Source: Entoloma clypeatum
Taxonomy: Eukaryota > Basidiomycota > Agaricomycetes > Agaricales > Entolomataceae
Direction of reading: 5' to 3'
DNA: 64,000 nucleotides
NCBI GenBank assembly: GCA_963565915.1
Contig: OY751494.1
Location: forward strand, 3,534,001-3,598,000
Program-made: the position numbers and the translations under genes
In this document: positions 1 through 12,300 of the stretch, piece by piece
Numbering within the stretch: position 1 is the stretch's first letter
Layout: the number at the start of each line of letters is the position of its first letter
The notes under the pieces: generated by a model
Databases searched by the model: none
What the model was told of the DNA's origin: nothing
Seen by the model: only the letters and a program-made list of their open reading frames with translations

Positions 1-549
1 CTTGGGTATGTTGCTGTGAGAAAAAAAATGAAAGCAAGGCCACCGGAGGTTTTTGCGAAACATACCACTGTAATTCCGTCCTCTCCAACGAACACAGGGA
101 TGAAATGGGGATCTTCAAGGAGGTCTGCAGGGGCCGAGGGTGGCACCGCCGGTCGTATACGGATATTGAGACATTTGCAAGCATAGTGAGGGCCAAGTGG
201 GGGGTCAGGCATGGGAACAAGAGTGGCAGCGACTCTGATGAGGGTTGCAGTAGAGGGGTGAAAGTCAATGGATACGGCAGAGACAGCTCCGATCTAGTCT
301 CGCTCCGATCTCGGGAGAAAAAAAAACGCTAGGATGAGGACAACGTCCGTGCGCAACCTCCCCACTTCCGTGGATCATCGACATCCCCGACCTGCCCACC
401 GACCCCGCGGTCCACAGCCCCCCATGACCCAGGTGACGCCTAACCAAGCGTTCTCCACGTAACGACCTGGTATAAATACCGTTGCATTTCACACCCATGT
501 ATGTACAATTGCACCTATCTAATTGTGGCCCGTCCTCAACGTTCCCTTT
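1..549. other. No gene recognised (downstream flank)
   Basis: This stretch lies downstream of the minus-strand CLPTM1-like gene. Open frames of 75-77 codons exist on both strands but match no family I know and show no convincing splice structure. It probably contains the 3' untranslated region of the neighbouring gene. Confidence 0.5.
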
Positions 550-3351
550 TTACTGATCCTTCCTCGACGCAAGGGACGCCACGTCCTCCGCCAGGACTTG
601 CCCATATTCGTTCACTCGTTTCGGATCGACCCGATATATCCAGCGCTGGATCATCGGAAATCAGCCGTCATTAACGCAGGACGGAACAGCCCCAAGAGCG
701 CTCACCTGATAAAGGAAGATGAGAAACACGACATCGTCGCTGCAAATATCCCATGGTCAAACAAGCCCGTATGCAGCCGACCGATGAGACAACATTACCG
801 GAAGCATGCCAGACGATGCAAAAGTGGCATCTTGATGCAGAATCTGGTAGACGCTGGATATCAGCAACAATAATTTGCTTTGATGGAAGATGCGTTTCGT
901 ACGCAAAAAAGTCATCAACCACAGTAGACAGCGTTTTGTATATCATGGCCTTCATGGGCATATGCGCCACACTCTATCGAAATGTCAGAAGTGATCCGTT
1001 CAAGCGAGATATCCGTCATACCTTGAGCTTGTAGTTGATGATCAGTTGAGGTACCAACTGGGCCTGGAAAATCGAGGCTTCAGCGATGTCATACGGTTTC
1101 AGGAAGGGACTCACAAATCCAAACATATACACGAACGAAGTCAAAGTCGAAATGACAAAGCTGTACCAGCCTCTATGGGTGTCGTAGATGAGGGAATACA
1201 CTGCGTATGCTGCTAGGAGTGGGATTGCAACATAGGAGACGTATCGATAAGCTAATTTGTCATATCTGCCAACAAGGTCAAGTGCCATAAATCAAGCAGT
1301 GAACCAAGAACATACTCTTGTGTTTTCTTTTCATCGTCGCTCAGCACATGTTTGTCTGGAATTTTGAACTGATAAAAGAAGGGGGACATTACGACGGAAA
1401 TTTACCTTTGATTTCAAGCTTGTATGGCAAAAATGACCCTACAGGAGCAGGAGTAATACCGATATCAACAGCTTTCGTGACCTTGGTGATTTCCAGAGGG
1501 ATAAGGGTCAATTTTCCTTATCTATAAAGAATATTTCGAACCTTCCAAGCCTCAACAATGACACCAGTGCCAGACCCGAGTAAAATCATCCAGCTTGTAT
1601 TCTCATTGTTGTCAATGAGGTACAAAAGAACGACAATTTGGACAAAAACGTTCGTGACGATCTAATCAATGTTTTAGTCTGAGAAAGACTCATTCAAGGA
1701 ATACGAGGCACTGACCGTCCTGGGAACCGTTGATATTGATCAAGATTAGAAACACTAGAATGAAAGCCTCTTACCTGACCGAAACACCGACTAGCTCTTT
1801 CTTCTGACGCCAATGGGACACGTCCGACTTGAACGCAAGCATTTCAAATCTGCATATATGAAGATGCCTGACGGACACACAACAGATTGAAAACGCACAA
1901 GACATGGAGGACGCTCACAGCGCCAGTCAACGCAAGGAACCATGGATTGGTCTCAATAAACATCCGCTTGATCTCATCCAATTCGGCGCCAGCACTGGTG
2001 CCTTGCTGTCTCGCAGCTTCCTTGAAACCACTACTTAACGATGCAAACATCTGGAACTTGAAATACGATATGGGTTGGAAAACGATTCGAACGGGGAGGG
2101 ACGTAGTTGTCGAGTTGATTTCAACATAGTGTTCGCGAAGATGCCAAAAATCATTCGGGTAGATGATGGGGTTATACAAACCCCGAGTTCCTGTCTTATC
2201 CCGAGTGCCCGGTACCAAATGGACGTCTGGAACGAAGCTTAGAGGTAGCGTGGATATGTGGAACGGGACGAACGTTCAACGATTGGTGGAGGTAGTGTGT
2301 TATAGGGAACTTGTGCAGCATCCGAGATAAGAGCGATAGTAATATTCTGTTTCATGCAAGTGAAGATGAGATATGCATGGTCAATTTATCCACATACTCG
2401 ATGCCAATGTGGTACAATATCGTCTGCCTAGACAGACCTATCAGTGTGTTGACGAAGGGGTCATACTTGCTGGAGGTACCTCAAAAGGCTCTTCGAGTTT
2501 GACAGCCTCCACGTTTTCCAGCAGCTTCTTCTCCTTTCTAGCCTTTATCTTTGGTAGATAAGGAGTCAAAACTTGAAATAGTGTCAAATGACAATCAAGA
2601 GACAAGATGTGGATCAACTTTACGTTTGCGGACATGATGGACGTCTTCAGGATCAAACAAGGGATCATGAGGATTGGGATTTACCCCATTCTTTGTCAGA
2701 AACACGTCTAACCAGAGCGAACCATTCCTTAAGACACTCTGCATAAACTCGTTCAGCAGTGATAGGTGCGGCCCTGGTCCACAATGCTCACTGGAGGAAA
2801 TTGGACATCAAACTCTTGGGCCACTGCAGCACCATTCCAGTCTCCAAATGTTAAATTTGCCCAGACAAACTTTGGCAGGTCCTTGTCCTGCTCCTTGAGC
2901 CAATTTGAGGTACTAAAAACCTCTCCGTTGGGAGAAGTTGACATATATATATGTATGTCAACTTTCTGACCAAGCTGCCATGCAAGATCGGCATGGGTAG
3001 GGGGTAGGGTCCAGGGATTTGCAGGATTTAGAGCATTAGGAACTGAGCTACTGGGATGGATGCTGCTGCGGTCAACCACAGGCTTCGTCGGTGACTGGGT
3101 TAAGAATTTGGTGGCTAGAGACAGAACGAACGCATTCAACAAATGATGTATAATCGTTTCCTGAAAAGATATACCCAACTGTATCAGTGCCCAGACAAAG
3201 AAGACTTGCTGGAAACCGAAGGTGAGAGGTTACGGAGGGCAAAGTATACGCATTTTACCTGTCCAACGGCAAGAATCCTGCGGAAGGGAGACTCTCCAGG
3301 TGCTTCTGCTGGAGCTGCAGGACGGACTGCAGCGACAGGGGGTCCAGACAT
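550..3351 (-). CDS. CLPTM1-family multi-pass membrane protein
   Basis: Member of the cleft lip and palate transmembrane protein 1 family, polytopic ER/Golgi-type membrane proteins; animal members act in receptor trafficking and lipid scrambling, and the fungal role is not settled. The start at 3351 opens MSGPPVAAVRPA. A first hydrophobic segment follows (about 3180-3080), then a long lumenal domain (about 3060-1850) with the family-like phrases NLTFGDWNG, ALTGAVSVLHVL and ITKVTKAVDIGITPAPVGS. The membrane domain follows, with YRYVSYVAIPLLAAYAVYSL, then PQLIINYKLK and MKAMIYKTLSTVVDDFFA. The last exon reads QRWIYRVDPKRVNEYGQ and stops at 550. At least seven exons are needed and several joins are approximate. 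The frame order and C-terminal signature make the family assignment firm. It is divergent from the 14-3-3 gene, 518 bases away. Confidence 0.88.
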
Positions 3352-3869
3352 GGTCGTTGGTCACAATGAGCTGCAACTTTCACAAATGTCAGGATCGCGT
3401 ACGTAATACATCATTGATCTATTGTAGTCAACATACCACATTGGTAGAGTAGAATACGTTCTGGCTCAAAAACTACTTGTTATTCATTATCATGAGAATT
3501 TCAAACTCTAATTAAATGCATAAAAACAACATTTATTTATTATCCAATGATTATTGCATATCTCAATCTGGAATTTTGGTTGGAAAGTTCCCTCATCACG
3601 TTGGAACCCTTTGCCCTGATGGCCAATCACGTGGTCTGTAACCCTCTGCCCAGGATGGTTTTTATCTTCAAGTCAATTTCGCCCCAACACCCAACTCCAC
3701 CTTATCAACCCATCCCCTTCCCCTTCGCCACCGTGAGTCCCAACGTCCAGCCTCTGCTCTTCACTTCAATCTAACGCGTCACCCCACCAGACACACCCCA
3801 CCCCACCTCAGACAACGTGGGTCCTGACGCGTCGTTTCGCGTCTTCCCATCTCACACATCTACCCACAG
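3352..3869. promoter_or_regulatory. Intergenic region between divergent CLPTM1 and 14-3-3 genes
   Basis: The 518 bases separate two divergent start codons, so both promoters should lie here. The left half is AT-rich (about 3450-3560). The part nearest the 14-3-3 start is strongly pyrimidine-rich (about 3690-3800), as is common ahead of highly expressed fungal genes. I see no certain TATA box and no extra gene. Confidence 0.45.
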
Positions 3870-4798
3870 ATGCCCGACTCCCGTGAAGACTCTGTCTACC
3901 TCGCCAAGCTCGCTGAACAAGCAGAGCGTTATGAAGGTAATTGGCACGAATCGCCTTTCTAGAATTATTGGGTTTCATGCCACCCACAGAGATGGTCGAG
4001 AACATGAAACGTGTCGCCTCGTCAGACGAGGAACTCACTGTTGAGGAGCGTAACCTTCTTTCTGTGGCTTACAAGAACGTCATCGGTGCCCGCCGTGCAT
4101 CATGGAGAATTGTTTCTTCGATCGAGCAGAAGGAGGAGTCCAAGGGTAACGAGGCTCAAGTCTCAATGATCAAGGGCTACAGGGAGAAGATCGAGGGGGA
4201 GCTCGCCAAAATTTGCGAGGATATCCTCGACGTTTTGGACAAGCATCTCATCCCCTCTGCTGCGTCAGGGGAATCGAAGGTCTTCTACCACAAGATGTAA
4301 GTCATCTCTCCTCCCCCCCCCCCCCACCCTCCCATTTCATATTTCTAGGATGGGCGACTATCACCGCTACCTTGCGGAGTTTGCCACCGGCGATAAACGC
4401 AAGGATAGTGCAGACAAGTCTCTTGAGGCATACAAGGCCGCCTCGGATGTTGCCGTAACTGAGCTTCCGCCGACACACCCCATCCGCCTGGGTCTTGCGC
4501 TCAACTTCTCTGTGTTTTACTATGAGATCCTCAATAGCCCCGACCGTGCTTGCCATCTGGCTAAGCAGGCCTTTGATGATGCCATCGCTGAACTCGACAC
4601 ACTCTCGGAAGAGAGCTACAAAGATTCCACGTTGATTATGCAGCTCCTCCGGGACAACCTCACATTATGGACATCAGATATGCAAGACTCTGGTACGTAT
4701 CGTTTATGACATACAAAGCCGTGTACTGATGTAGTTGTTTTGTAGCCGACAAGCCTTCAGATGCCAAGGATGAGGGAGATGCACCTGCTGATGAGTAG
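3870..4798 (+). CDS. 14-3-3 protein
   Basis: Phosphoserine/phosphothreonine-binding adaptor dimer of the cytosol and nucleus. Four exons (3870-3936, 3990-4296, 4349-4692, 4746-4798) join in frame to 256 residues, the normal size of the family. The protein opens [20 protein letters not shown]. The ligand-groove residues are present: K51, R58 in GARRASWRI, and R131-Y132 in [10 protein letters not shown]. The C-terminal family signature [11 protein letters not shown] is followed by an acidic tail ending in ADE. All introns are GT-AG and 50-55 bases; intron 2 carries a run of 13 C residues ahead of its acceptor. Fungi use such proteins (yeast BMH1/BMH2) in TOR, checkpoint and metabolic signalling. 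The identification is essentially certain. Confidence 0.97.
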
Positions 4799-5085
4799 AT
4801 CTTCTACCTGTTTCCACCACTTGCGTTCCACCTGGTCGGTTATCTGCTTCCCACCCTCACGCATGGCGTTGTTGGCGCCTCCCTCGTATCACCTCCTCAT
4901 TGCACACGGTATTATCATAGCGCTTAAGTTTGTCAAATTATTATCTCGTTCCAATCCATCGTCTTTCGTGGCACTCTTTAGTTGAGACCACTCGCTTGAG
5001 ATCAAACAATCATCTTTTGAGCTTGAGAGTGCCAACGTGTGTTTGCCAACGTTATTACCGAATCGCCTTGACGCGCCTTCTCTGA

Positions 5086-8000
5086 ATGCCACACTTTCCA
5101 ACAATCCTAGGGTTACTTTCTCTTCTGAACATCTCGTTCTTCTTCTTTTCAACACGCCGTGTCTTTGAGAACCTTTCCCCTCAAGGATGTCGTATGTCAT
5201 GGATGTCCCCTTCCTACGTTCTCCAAGACGGCTTCGATACATCGTGGTCCCCGCTTGCGGATAGATATTCCTTATTACTTTATCGAGAGGTCGGTTGGGA
5301 TCCCAGCGAGGTGCTTGATCTCCCTGTTCACTGGAGGAGCGACCAGTTGACCACCTGTAGATACAAGGCGCCCCAGTCTTATTCATCCCGGGGAACGCTG
5401 GCTCGTCCCACCAGGTCCGGTCGATTGCATCTTCTGCGACCAGACAATTCTATTCATCGCCGTCGGTCCCTGCGCCCGAATTTCTGTCACGCAAACTAAA
5501 ACCGTTAGATTTTTTCGCAGGTAAGGACACTATTTCCAGCTGGGTAGCTTTCTGGCCAGCACCAGCCCTTCGGATCCTTTCTTCGCACTTGAACAATTCC
5601 GACCCTCCGTCTGATGTTTCTATACGTCCTGACTATTTTTTTTTGTAGTCGAGTTCAACGAAGACCTCTCAGCTTTCCATGGACCAACCCTTGATTCTCA
5701 AATTGCCTACACGTCCCGTGCCATGTCTTATATCCTCTCATTATATCCCTCCAATACCCCGATAATCATTATGGGTCATTCTATGGGCGGCATTGTTGCC
5801 ACTTCTCTCCTTCCCAACAGAAATGTCTCGGCGATCATTACGATGTCTACCCCTCACGTCTTACCACCAGCCAGGTTCGATCCACGTATAGACAAAATTT
5901 ACGGAAACATCAAGCGAGTGCTGGATACTGACTCGACCCCCATTCTGTCATTATGTGGAGGGGCTGCGGACATGATGATTCCTTCAGAATCCTGCGTCCT
6001 TCCAATAAAAGGCACGAAGGATGCCTTCCGACGAACAATATTCACCTCAGCGCTAGACGGTGCATGGACCGGCGTGGGACATCGTGAGATGGTCTGGTGC
6101 CACCAAGTGCGCTGGCGAGTGGCCAGGGCGGCACTAGAGATGACGATCACCACGTCGCCAAGTGAACGAGTCCATACTCTAGATACCTGGTTGCGAGACG
6201 GCCAAGAACTTCCCTCGGGCGACTTCGTTCCTAAAACTTCGGGCAGCGGAGTCGTCGACCCTTCAAAGTATGAAGTCATCGCTGACGATGAGCGTCTCAT
6301 TGTCGCCCGCCCGCAAGGTGCGAGTATGCATCTCGCACCAGTGCCGCCTGCGGAGTCCTCGTCGCTGTCGTCGGCCCTGAAAGCGGTGGTATTTGTTGGT
6401 TTGGGGTCCATCGTGCCTAATCTTTCCCATAGTTCGTATCCCATGCGAGTGGCCGTACTGCTCTGTACGAAGTCGGCTGATAAGGGCGGAAGCTGTAGTC
6501 CTCTTAAACCTTCATTACTCAGAGTGATTCCGAACCCAGCCACCGGAAACGCCTTCCCCCTGCCAGAGCAGGGTGCAGAAGAGTCAGACGGCGTAAGTGT
6601 ACTAGAGGCTGAGATACCTTCGGTGGAACCCGAAGCACAGGCTCAGCGATGGCTCGGCGTCCGTATTGAAGGAGGTGAGGGAAGAGGTTGGGTCTATGGT
6701 GGATTCTCAATGGATGACGAAGTCAGCGTCGCGGCCAGTACATTTTGTGAGTTTCCCTAATTCCATATAATATCTGTTACGGGCTGAATCAATTTTCTTA
6801 CAACAATAAGCATTTTTATTCGGCAGTGTGGATGTCACATTCCCAAACAAGAGAAGCCTCCGGACCCGTTTCGTGTTTCCAAATGCCATATCTAGCAGTC
6901 TAGTGGTGTACAAGTATAAACCTATCCGGCCAGAGGAACCACCCTGGTGCTCAGGTAAAATGTGTTCGGCTCGTAGTCTCTTTCTTTGCTGAGTGTGCAC
7001 CGCCGCCAGATCCCCTACTCGCCCCAGTCATTATGCACACACCTCAGCCTATGGAAACACATTACTATCCTATCAATGCGCTCAATCGCCATATCCTACT
7101 TCACATGCATACCTCCGGACCTTATATACCCTCCTTGGATTCAACACGGAGGACCCTCGACTTCGTCGTCTATTCCTCTGGGTCAATTGGATGCAGCATG
7201 CTTGGGTTCTCATTGGGTGTTGATTGGCCCGCAACATTGGGGCGCTGGGCGTCAAGATATCCGACCACTCTGATCACCTGGTCCATTGGAATTGTAGCAA
7301 TCGTATTATTTATGGCATGGGGGATTGCCGACCACAGTGGGAGTAAGTTTTTTTCTCCAAGAACATTAAGTGAGTTAAACTTGGAATTATTCTTTGATCA
7401 GTCATGCCTGCCGTCGGACAATCCTTGCTGATTTATAGCCGCCGGGTTTTGGGTAAGCTGTTGTTGGCTTCTGTCCTAATCGCTCTCCTTCCGATTCCGG
7501 CGGATTATTACCTCGGAACCGGCGGAGGGATTTTCTATGCTCCGATCGCCCCGCTCTTGTTGCTGACGGCCAGTGGGCTGGTCTGTGTCAGTTGGGGGTT
7601 GCTTGCGTGTTTGGTATGGCTCCTGGCGGCGTTCGAAGCATTTATTCCCGGAAGGTCGGTCGAACAATTGGTGTTCTTGCGCCGTTGCGAAAGTAATTAT
7701 ATTTTCAGTCGCAAGCGTCGGCGTCAAGAAAATATCGGCGTTCGCAAGAGCACCATTATTTCGATGGTCATAATTCTTGCATTGATCTTCTTTTTTGTGC
7801 CATGGCAAGTAGCCTATCTGGGCTGCTGGATTATCCATTTGTATTCTTGCGCATCGTCCGAGCGTCATATCTCCCTTTTAAGAGCTGCGTCCGATCCCGC
7901 AAGCTGCACAATGGCCTCAAATGGTGTGCAAGTGGATAAACCTGAACAGGCGGAGGCCCGAAACCAGGAGACGCAGCAAAGATCGCGCGCAAGAGACAAG

Positions 8001-8441
8001 CTTGATGGCCACAATCACCGGATGCATCTGCTCCTTCTTATGACCTGGCTGCTTCCCCTTGTAGCTCCAGTGCTGGTTGTGTGGGCGCGCACACTTGCTA
8101 CTGCTGGATTGACGGCGCCTTTCGACAGCGATCACGACTTTGCCAATGTTGCGCCGTTTCTTGTCCTTGTGGATTTTACTTCCCGGGATACGGACAAACT
8201 TTTGAAACGCCAGAAGTAAGTTTTTTGAGTTTCTTCTTCTCATAACTGTCGTCTCAATTGCGGACATAGATTCGAGAAAATATTTTCTACTAAATGGTGC
8301 TGGGCAGTCCTCGCTGCTGTCGCAGTTTTTATCGGCCCTCGTAAAACATATTCCGTGTTCGACGCTGCGAAAATCGTTGTAGGACTCATAGTCGTGATTC
8401 GCATTGGTCGGCGGTACTGGGGAGGCGCATCTTGGGGCTGA
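5086..8441 (+). CDS. BST1: GPI inositol-deacylase (PGAP1/Bst1 family)
   Basis: ER membrane lipase that removes the acyl chain from the inositol of GPI anchors, needed for exit of GPI-anchored proteins from the ER. An N-terminal membrane anchor ([14 protein letters not shown]) is followed by [19 protein letters not shown]. After a short intron comes [13 protein letters not shown], then the lipase serine motif GHSMGGIVA at about 5775-5800 (GxSxG). A long lumenal region follows. The C-terminal half (about 7200-8440) holds several membrane spans, for example [17 protein letters not shown] and [19 protein letters not shown]. The last exon ends YWGGASWG and stops at 8441. About seven introns of roughly 50-70 bases are required. 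The start at 5086 is the first Met ahead of the anchor; an acceptor-like site near 5110 leaves room for an upstream first exon, so the N-terminus is the least certain part. Confidence 0.92.
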
Positions 8442-9388
8442 AAAACATGATCAATAAGAGGAAAATGATTCGTCTATGAGTATATCCACTCTATTGAAAC
8501 TTTTTCCCTCTTGTGCTCGTCAAGTTACCGCTGGATTCATGGTGGTCCCTCATGAAACTGACGGGCAAACAATCGCGGAGTTGGAAATGGGAGTGATGCG
8601 GGGGTTCGTGGCGGAAATCTCAAGCTGCAAAATCTATGTTCAGGAGCACAGATTCGGTCCTCAAAGGCATTGGAATACCCACGAGCAGGATTTACGATCA
8701 AAGTGGGTATCTAAAGTCTAGCCGCGAAGTTTGATTCAATGTGGAGGGGCCCTGGAAGGGGATATGTGAGTGGATGTGTCGACTACCGAGATTATTTTTA
8801 CAGACCTATGTACTTGGACCAGCGCTTTGGCACTTCAGGGGAATCAATGTCAATCCACCTGGGGCCAAGTCTGTTGGCTGTTCGTGGTCCTCGGAATTTG
8901 GGAATCACAAGGGGCAAGCTTATATTTCGTTGAACCAGCGAATGAAGGCATAAGAAAAGGGTCAGTTGAGAATCAGTAGACTCCATGTCATAAGTATGCA
9001 TTAGCTGGGAGATCCTCCCAAATGGGGCAAACTTTGATTGAAATAAATGTGCCACGTGCCGGCATGCTGCGAGACTCAATCGTGGCGAGTCATACAGGGA
9101 GGAAAAATACGCAGAGACCTGGAGCTTATGGAAAAGAACGATAGAAATGAAATTAGATGCTCTTTTGTTTTTTTTGACCGTCCAACGACGTTCTTCAGGG
9201 GCTCTCGGAAAGGGGAGATGCCACATTTAGAAAGCTTACCCACGCGGAAGCATCCAATCGCATAGCATCTGGCGGGTTCATCTGGCGGGTTCGTACTCCG
9301 CTACTCATTCTCCTAGCATTGCGACCGTCGGAACCTCTGAAGAAAGGCTCCAATCCTCCTCGAAAAACCCACCATTGGCTCTCGAGAT
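8442..9388. other. Gene-free interval
   Basis: About 950 bases between BST1 and the KDM5 gene. Short open frames occur on both strands, the longest a 142-codon minus-strand frame at 8798-9226, but none resembles a known protein or shows splice structure. The interval presumably holds the BST1 3' region and the KDM5 promoter. A tandem duplication of the word TCTGGCGGGTTC lies near 9268-9292. Confidence 0.45.
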
Positions 9389-12300
9389 ATGCATGGATCC
9401 TCTTCGACCATATCTCCACGAGGGACTCCCTCCCGTCGAGGCAAATCACCCAAGTTTGGAGCCGACAGCCCATCACAGGCTGGTTCAAGTACTGTGCCTT
9501 CGGATTTCACCAACGAACCTGTCGCTACTTTCGTATCATCCCTAGATATCCTTGTCGAAGGCGCAGCACCAATCGAATCAGATTATGAGAAGATTTCTGA
9601 GCGCGCGGAGCCACAGAACGCCACATCCAGCGAATCAAAGCGGGCACCTCGTAAATCAAAGACGGAGGCCCTTGTAGCTCTCCATAACCATGCAAGGTCT
9701 TCTTCTTCTCCCCCAAGCGAGGTAGACAACCGGGAAAACTTTGCAAGTGTTTATCGCATTCCGGTCCCTCCAACATTGGACTTGTCCTCCGTCAAGACCA
9801 CCAGTTGTCAACGTATCTCCACACCCAACAAAGGACCACGACCATTTGGGTTGGAGGACTGTCCCGAGTTCTATCCCACTCGTGAAGAATTTAAGGATCC
9901 GATGGCATATATCCGATCTATCTCTGGTCATGCAAAAGACTATGGGATTTGCAAGATCATCCCGCCAGCAGAATGGCAAATGCCGTTCGTCACAGATACC
10001 GAGGTTTGTACCGAAACGTTTTCATTCTGACTTACTCAGGCTTTTCCCGCTAGACTTTTCGTTTTCGGACCAGGCTCCAGCGTCTTAATTCTATTGAAGC
10101 CTCGTCTCGGGCTAAAGTCAATTTTTTGGAGCAGCTCTATCGATTTCATAGGCAACAAGGCAATGTTCGTGTCAGTGTACCAACGATCAACCAAAAGCCA
10201 CTTGATCTTTGGCTCTTGCGGAAAGAGGTCCAGAAAATGGGTGGCTATGAAACGGTAAAACGCCCTTAATTTCTATATACGCTGTCTTATGCTATCTTAG
10301 GTTACGAGGGACAGGAGATGGTCTGACTTGGGCAGAATTCTTGGTTATCGCGGCATCCCTGGCCTCTCGACGCAGATTAAGAATTCGTATACACGGGTCA
10401 TTCTTCCGTATGAACATTTCTGCGAAAGATCGCGGAACATACCTGGAATGTTACCCGCTGCGCGAGATCCTCATCTGAAGACACATACCAATATCCAGTC
10501 CACAGGAAAAATATCGAGGTCAGAAACCGGAGTTATTGGTGTTGATGACACGAGTCCACCCTCCAGTCCTCTTACTGCTACGTCTAGTCCACTTTCCGAA
10601 CCTCCAGATGACAGCGACTACAAAGGAGCAGATGCCGAACGATCAGCAACCTCGCGGTCCCGACGGAGCGGGAGGATGGGTTCGCAAGATCAAGATCGAC
10701 AAACTTGTAGGTTTCATATTTCAAACGTTTTCCGTTTCCCCACCCCGACCATTTCTAGCCCCGCCGAAAAACCCAGCCAGCAACGGGTGCCAAGGGGTTC
10801 AATCGCAGGTCATCCCCCCGCCAGTTTTTTATGATCGGGTTGAGGACAGTGTTAAAGGGACCCCTGAGGTAGGGAAATCTACATTTGTTCCTCAGGGGTT
10901 TAGTAACACGACATATAGCAACATTGTGAAATATGTCATAAAAAGAATCGAGGTGAAGAGATGCTCCTCTGCGATGGATGTGATTGTGGTAGGTTTGACA
11001 TTCCATGCCGTTGAACACCATTTTTTTGATGTCTGAAGGATTTCACATGTTTTGCCTGGACCCGCCCCTGGATGCCATTCCCAAGGATCAATGGTTTTGC
11101 TACACATGTATTTCAGCAACCGGTGGCGATTTCGGATTTGATGAAGGCGAGGAACATAGTCTGTCAAGTTTCCAAGCTCGCGATACCGAATTTAGGCGAA
11201 GGTGGTGGCAGAGCCACCCACCTGTCCCATCAAATATATATGACTCCAATGATCCAACGCTCAGTGTCATAGGCGAAATGACTATATCGGAATCCAATGT
11301 GGAGGAGGAATTCTGGCGTTTGGTGCAATCGTCGCACGAAACCGTTGAAGTCGAATATGGCGCTGATGTACACTCCACGACCCACGGCAGGTAAGATCGT
11401 CCAAAGCCTGCAGTCTCCAAAAAAAACCCTTCGAATACTTATTCTCCCCCTTTCAGCGCTATGCCAACCTTAGAAACCCACCCTTTGAATTCATATTCAA
11501 AGGACCCATGGAACCTCAACAATATACCAATTATATCTGATTCACTCCTGCGTTATATCAAGTCTGATATCTCAGGAATGACAGTCCCCTGGACGTACGT
11601 TGGCATGGCGTTCTCGACTTTTTGTTGGCATAATGAGGTATTTTTGACCCATGTCCTGTTCAATCTCAGCTTCATTACTTTTTTAGGATCATTACACCTA
11701 CAGTATCAACTTTAGTGAGTGTGTCTGGTCGAGATTAAACCGTCGACTGAAATACAATGGGTCTTTCCAGTGCACTGGGGTGAAACCAAGACGTGGTATG
11801 GTATCCCTGGCGATGACGCAGAGAAATTTGAGGCTGCCATCAAATGCGAGGCACCTGATTTGTTCGAAGCGCAGCCCGACCTCCTCTTCCAGTTGGTCAC
11901 GCTCATGAACCCCAAGCGGCTCATTGACGCTGGTGTCCGCGTTTATGCATGCAACCAGAGAGCAGGCGAATTTGTGGTCACATTACCGAAAGCTTATCAT
12001 GCAGGTTTCAATCACGGGGTATGTCAATTTTCTCAACATATTCAGAGACATTTTCTGATTTCCGATCAGCTCAATTTTAATGAGGCCGTGAACTTCGCAT
12101 TGCCAGATTGGTTGTCCTATGGCCGCGACTGTGTTCAACGATACAGAGAGCATAGAAAATTACCAGTGTTCTCGCACGACGAGCTCCTCATAACTATAAC
12201 ACAACAATCTCAGTCAATTAAGACGGCTATGTGGTGAGTCATTGTTTTTTCACTAAAGCTCGCGTAGTTATTTTCCCTTTCAAAAAGGTTGCTTCCGAGC

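Noticed and set aside
5899..6543. 214-codon minus-strand open frame
   Set aside because: It lies antisense within the well-supported lipase exon of the GPI inositol-deacylase and has no known similarity, so it is read as a shadow frame.
8798..9226. 142-codon minus-strand open frame
   Set aside because: No recognisable domain, no splice partners and no plausible promoter context; treated as chance.
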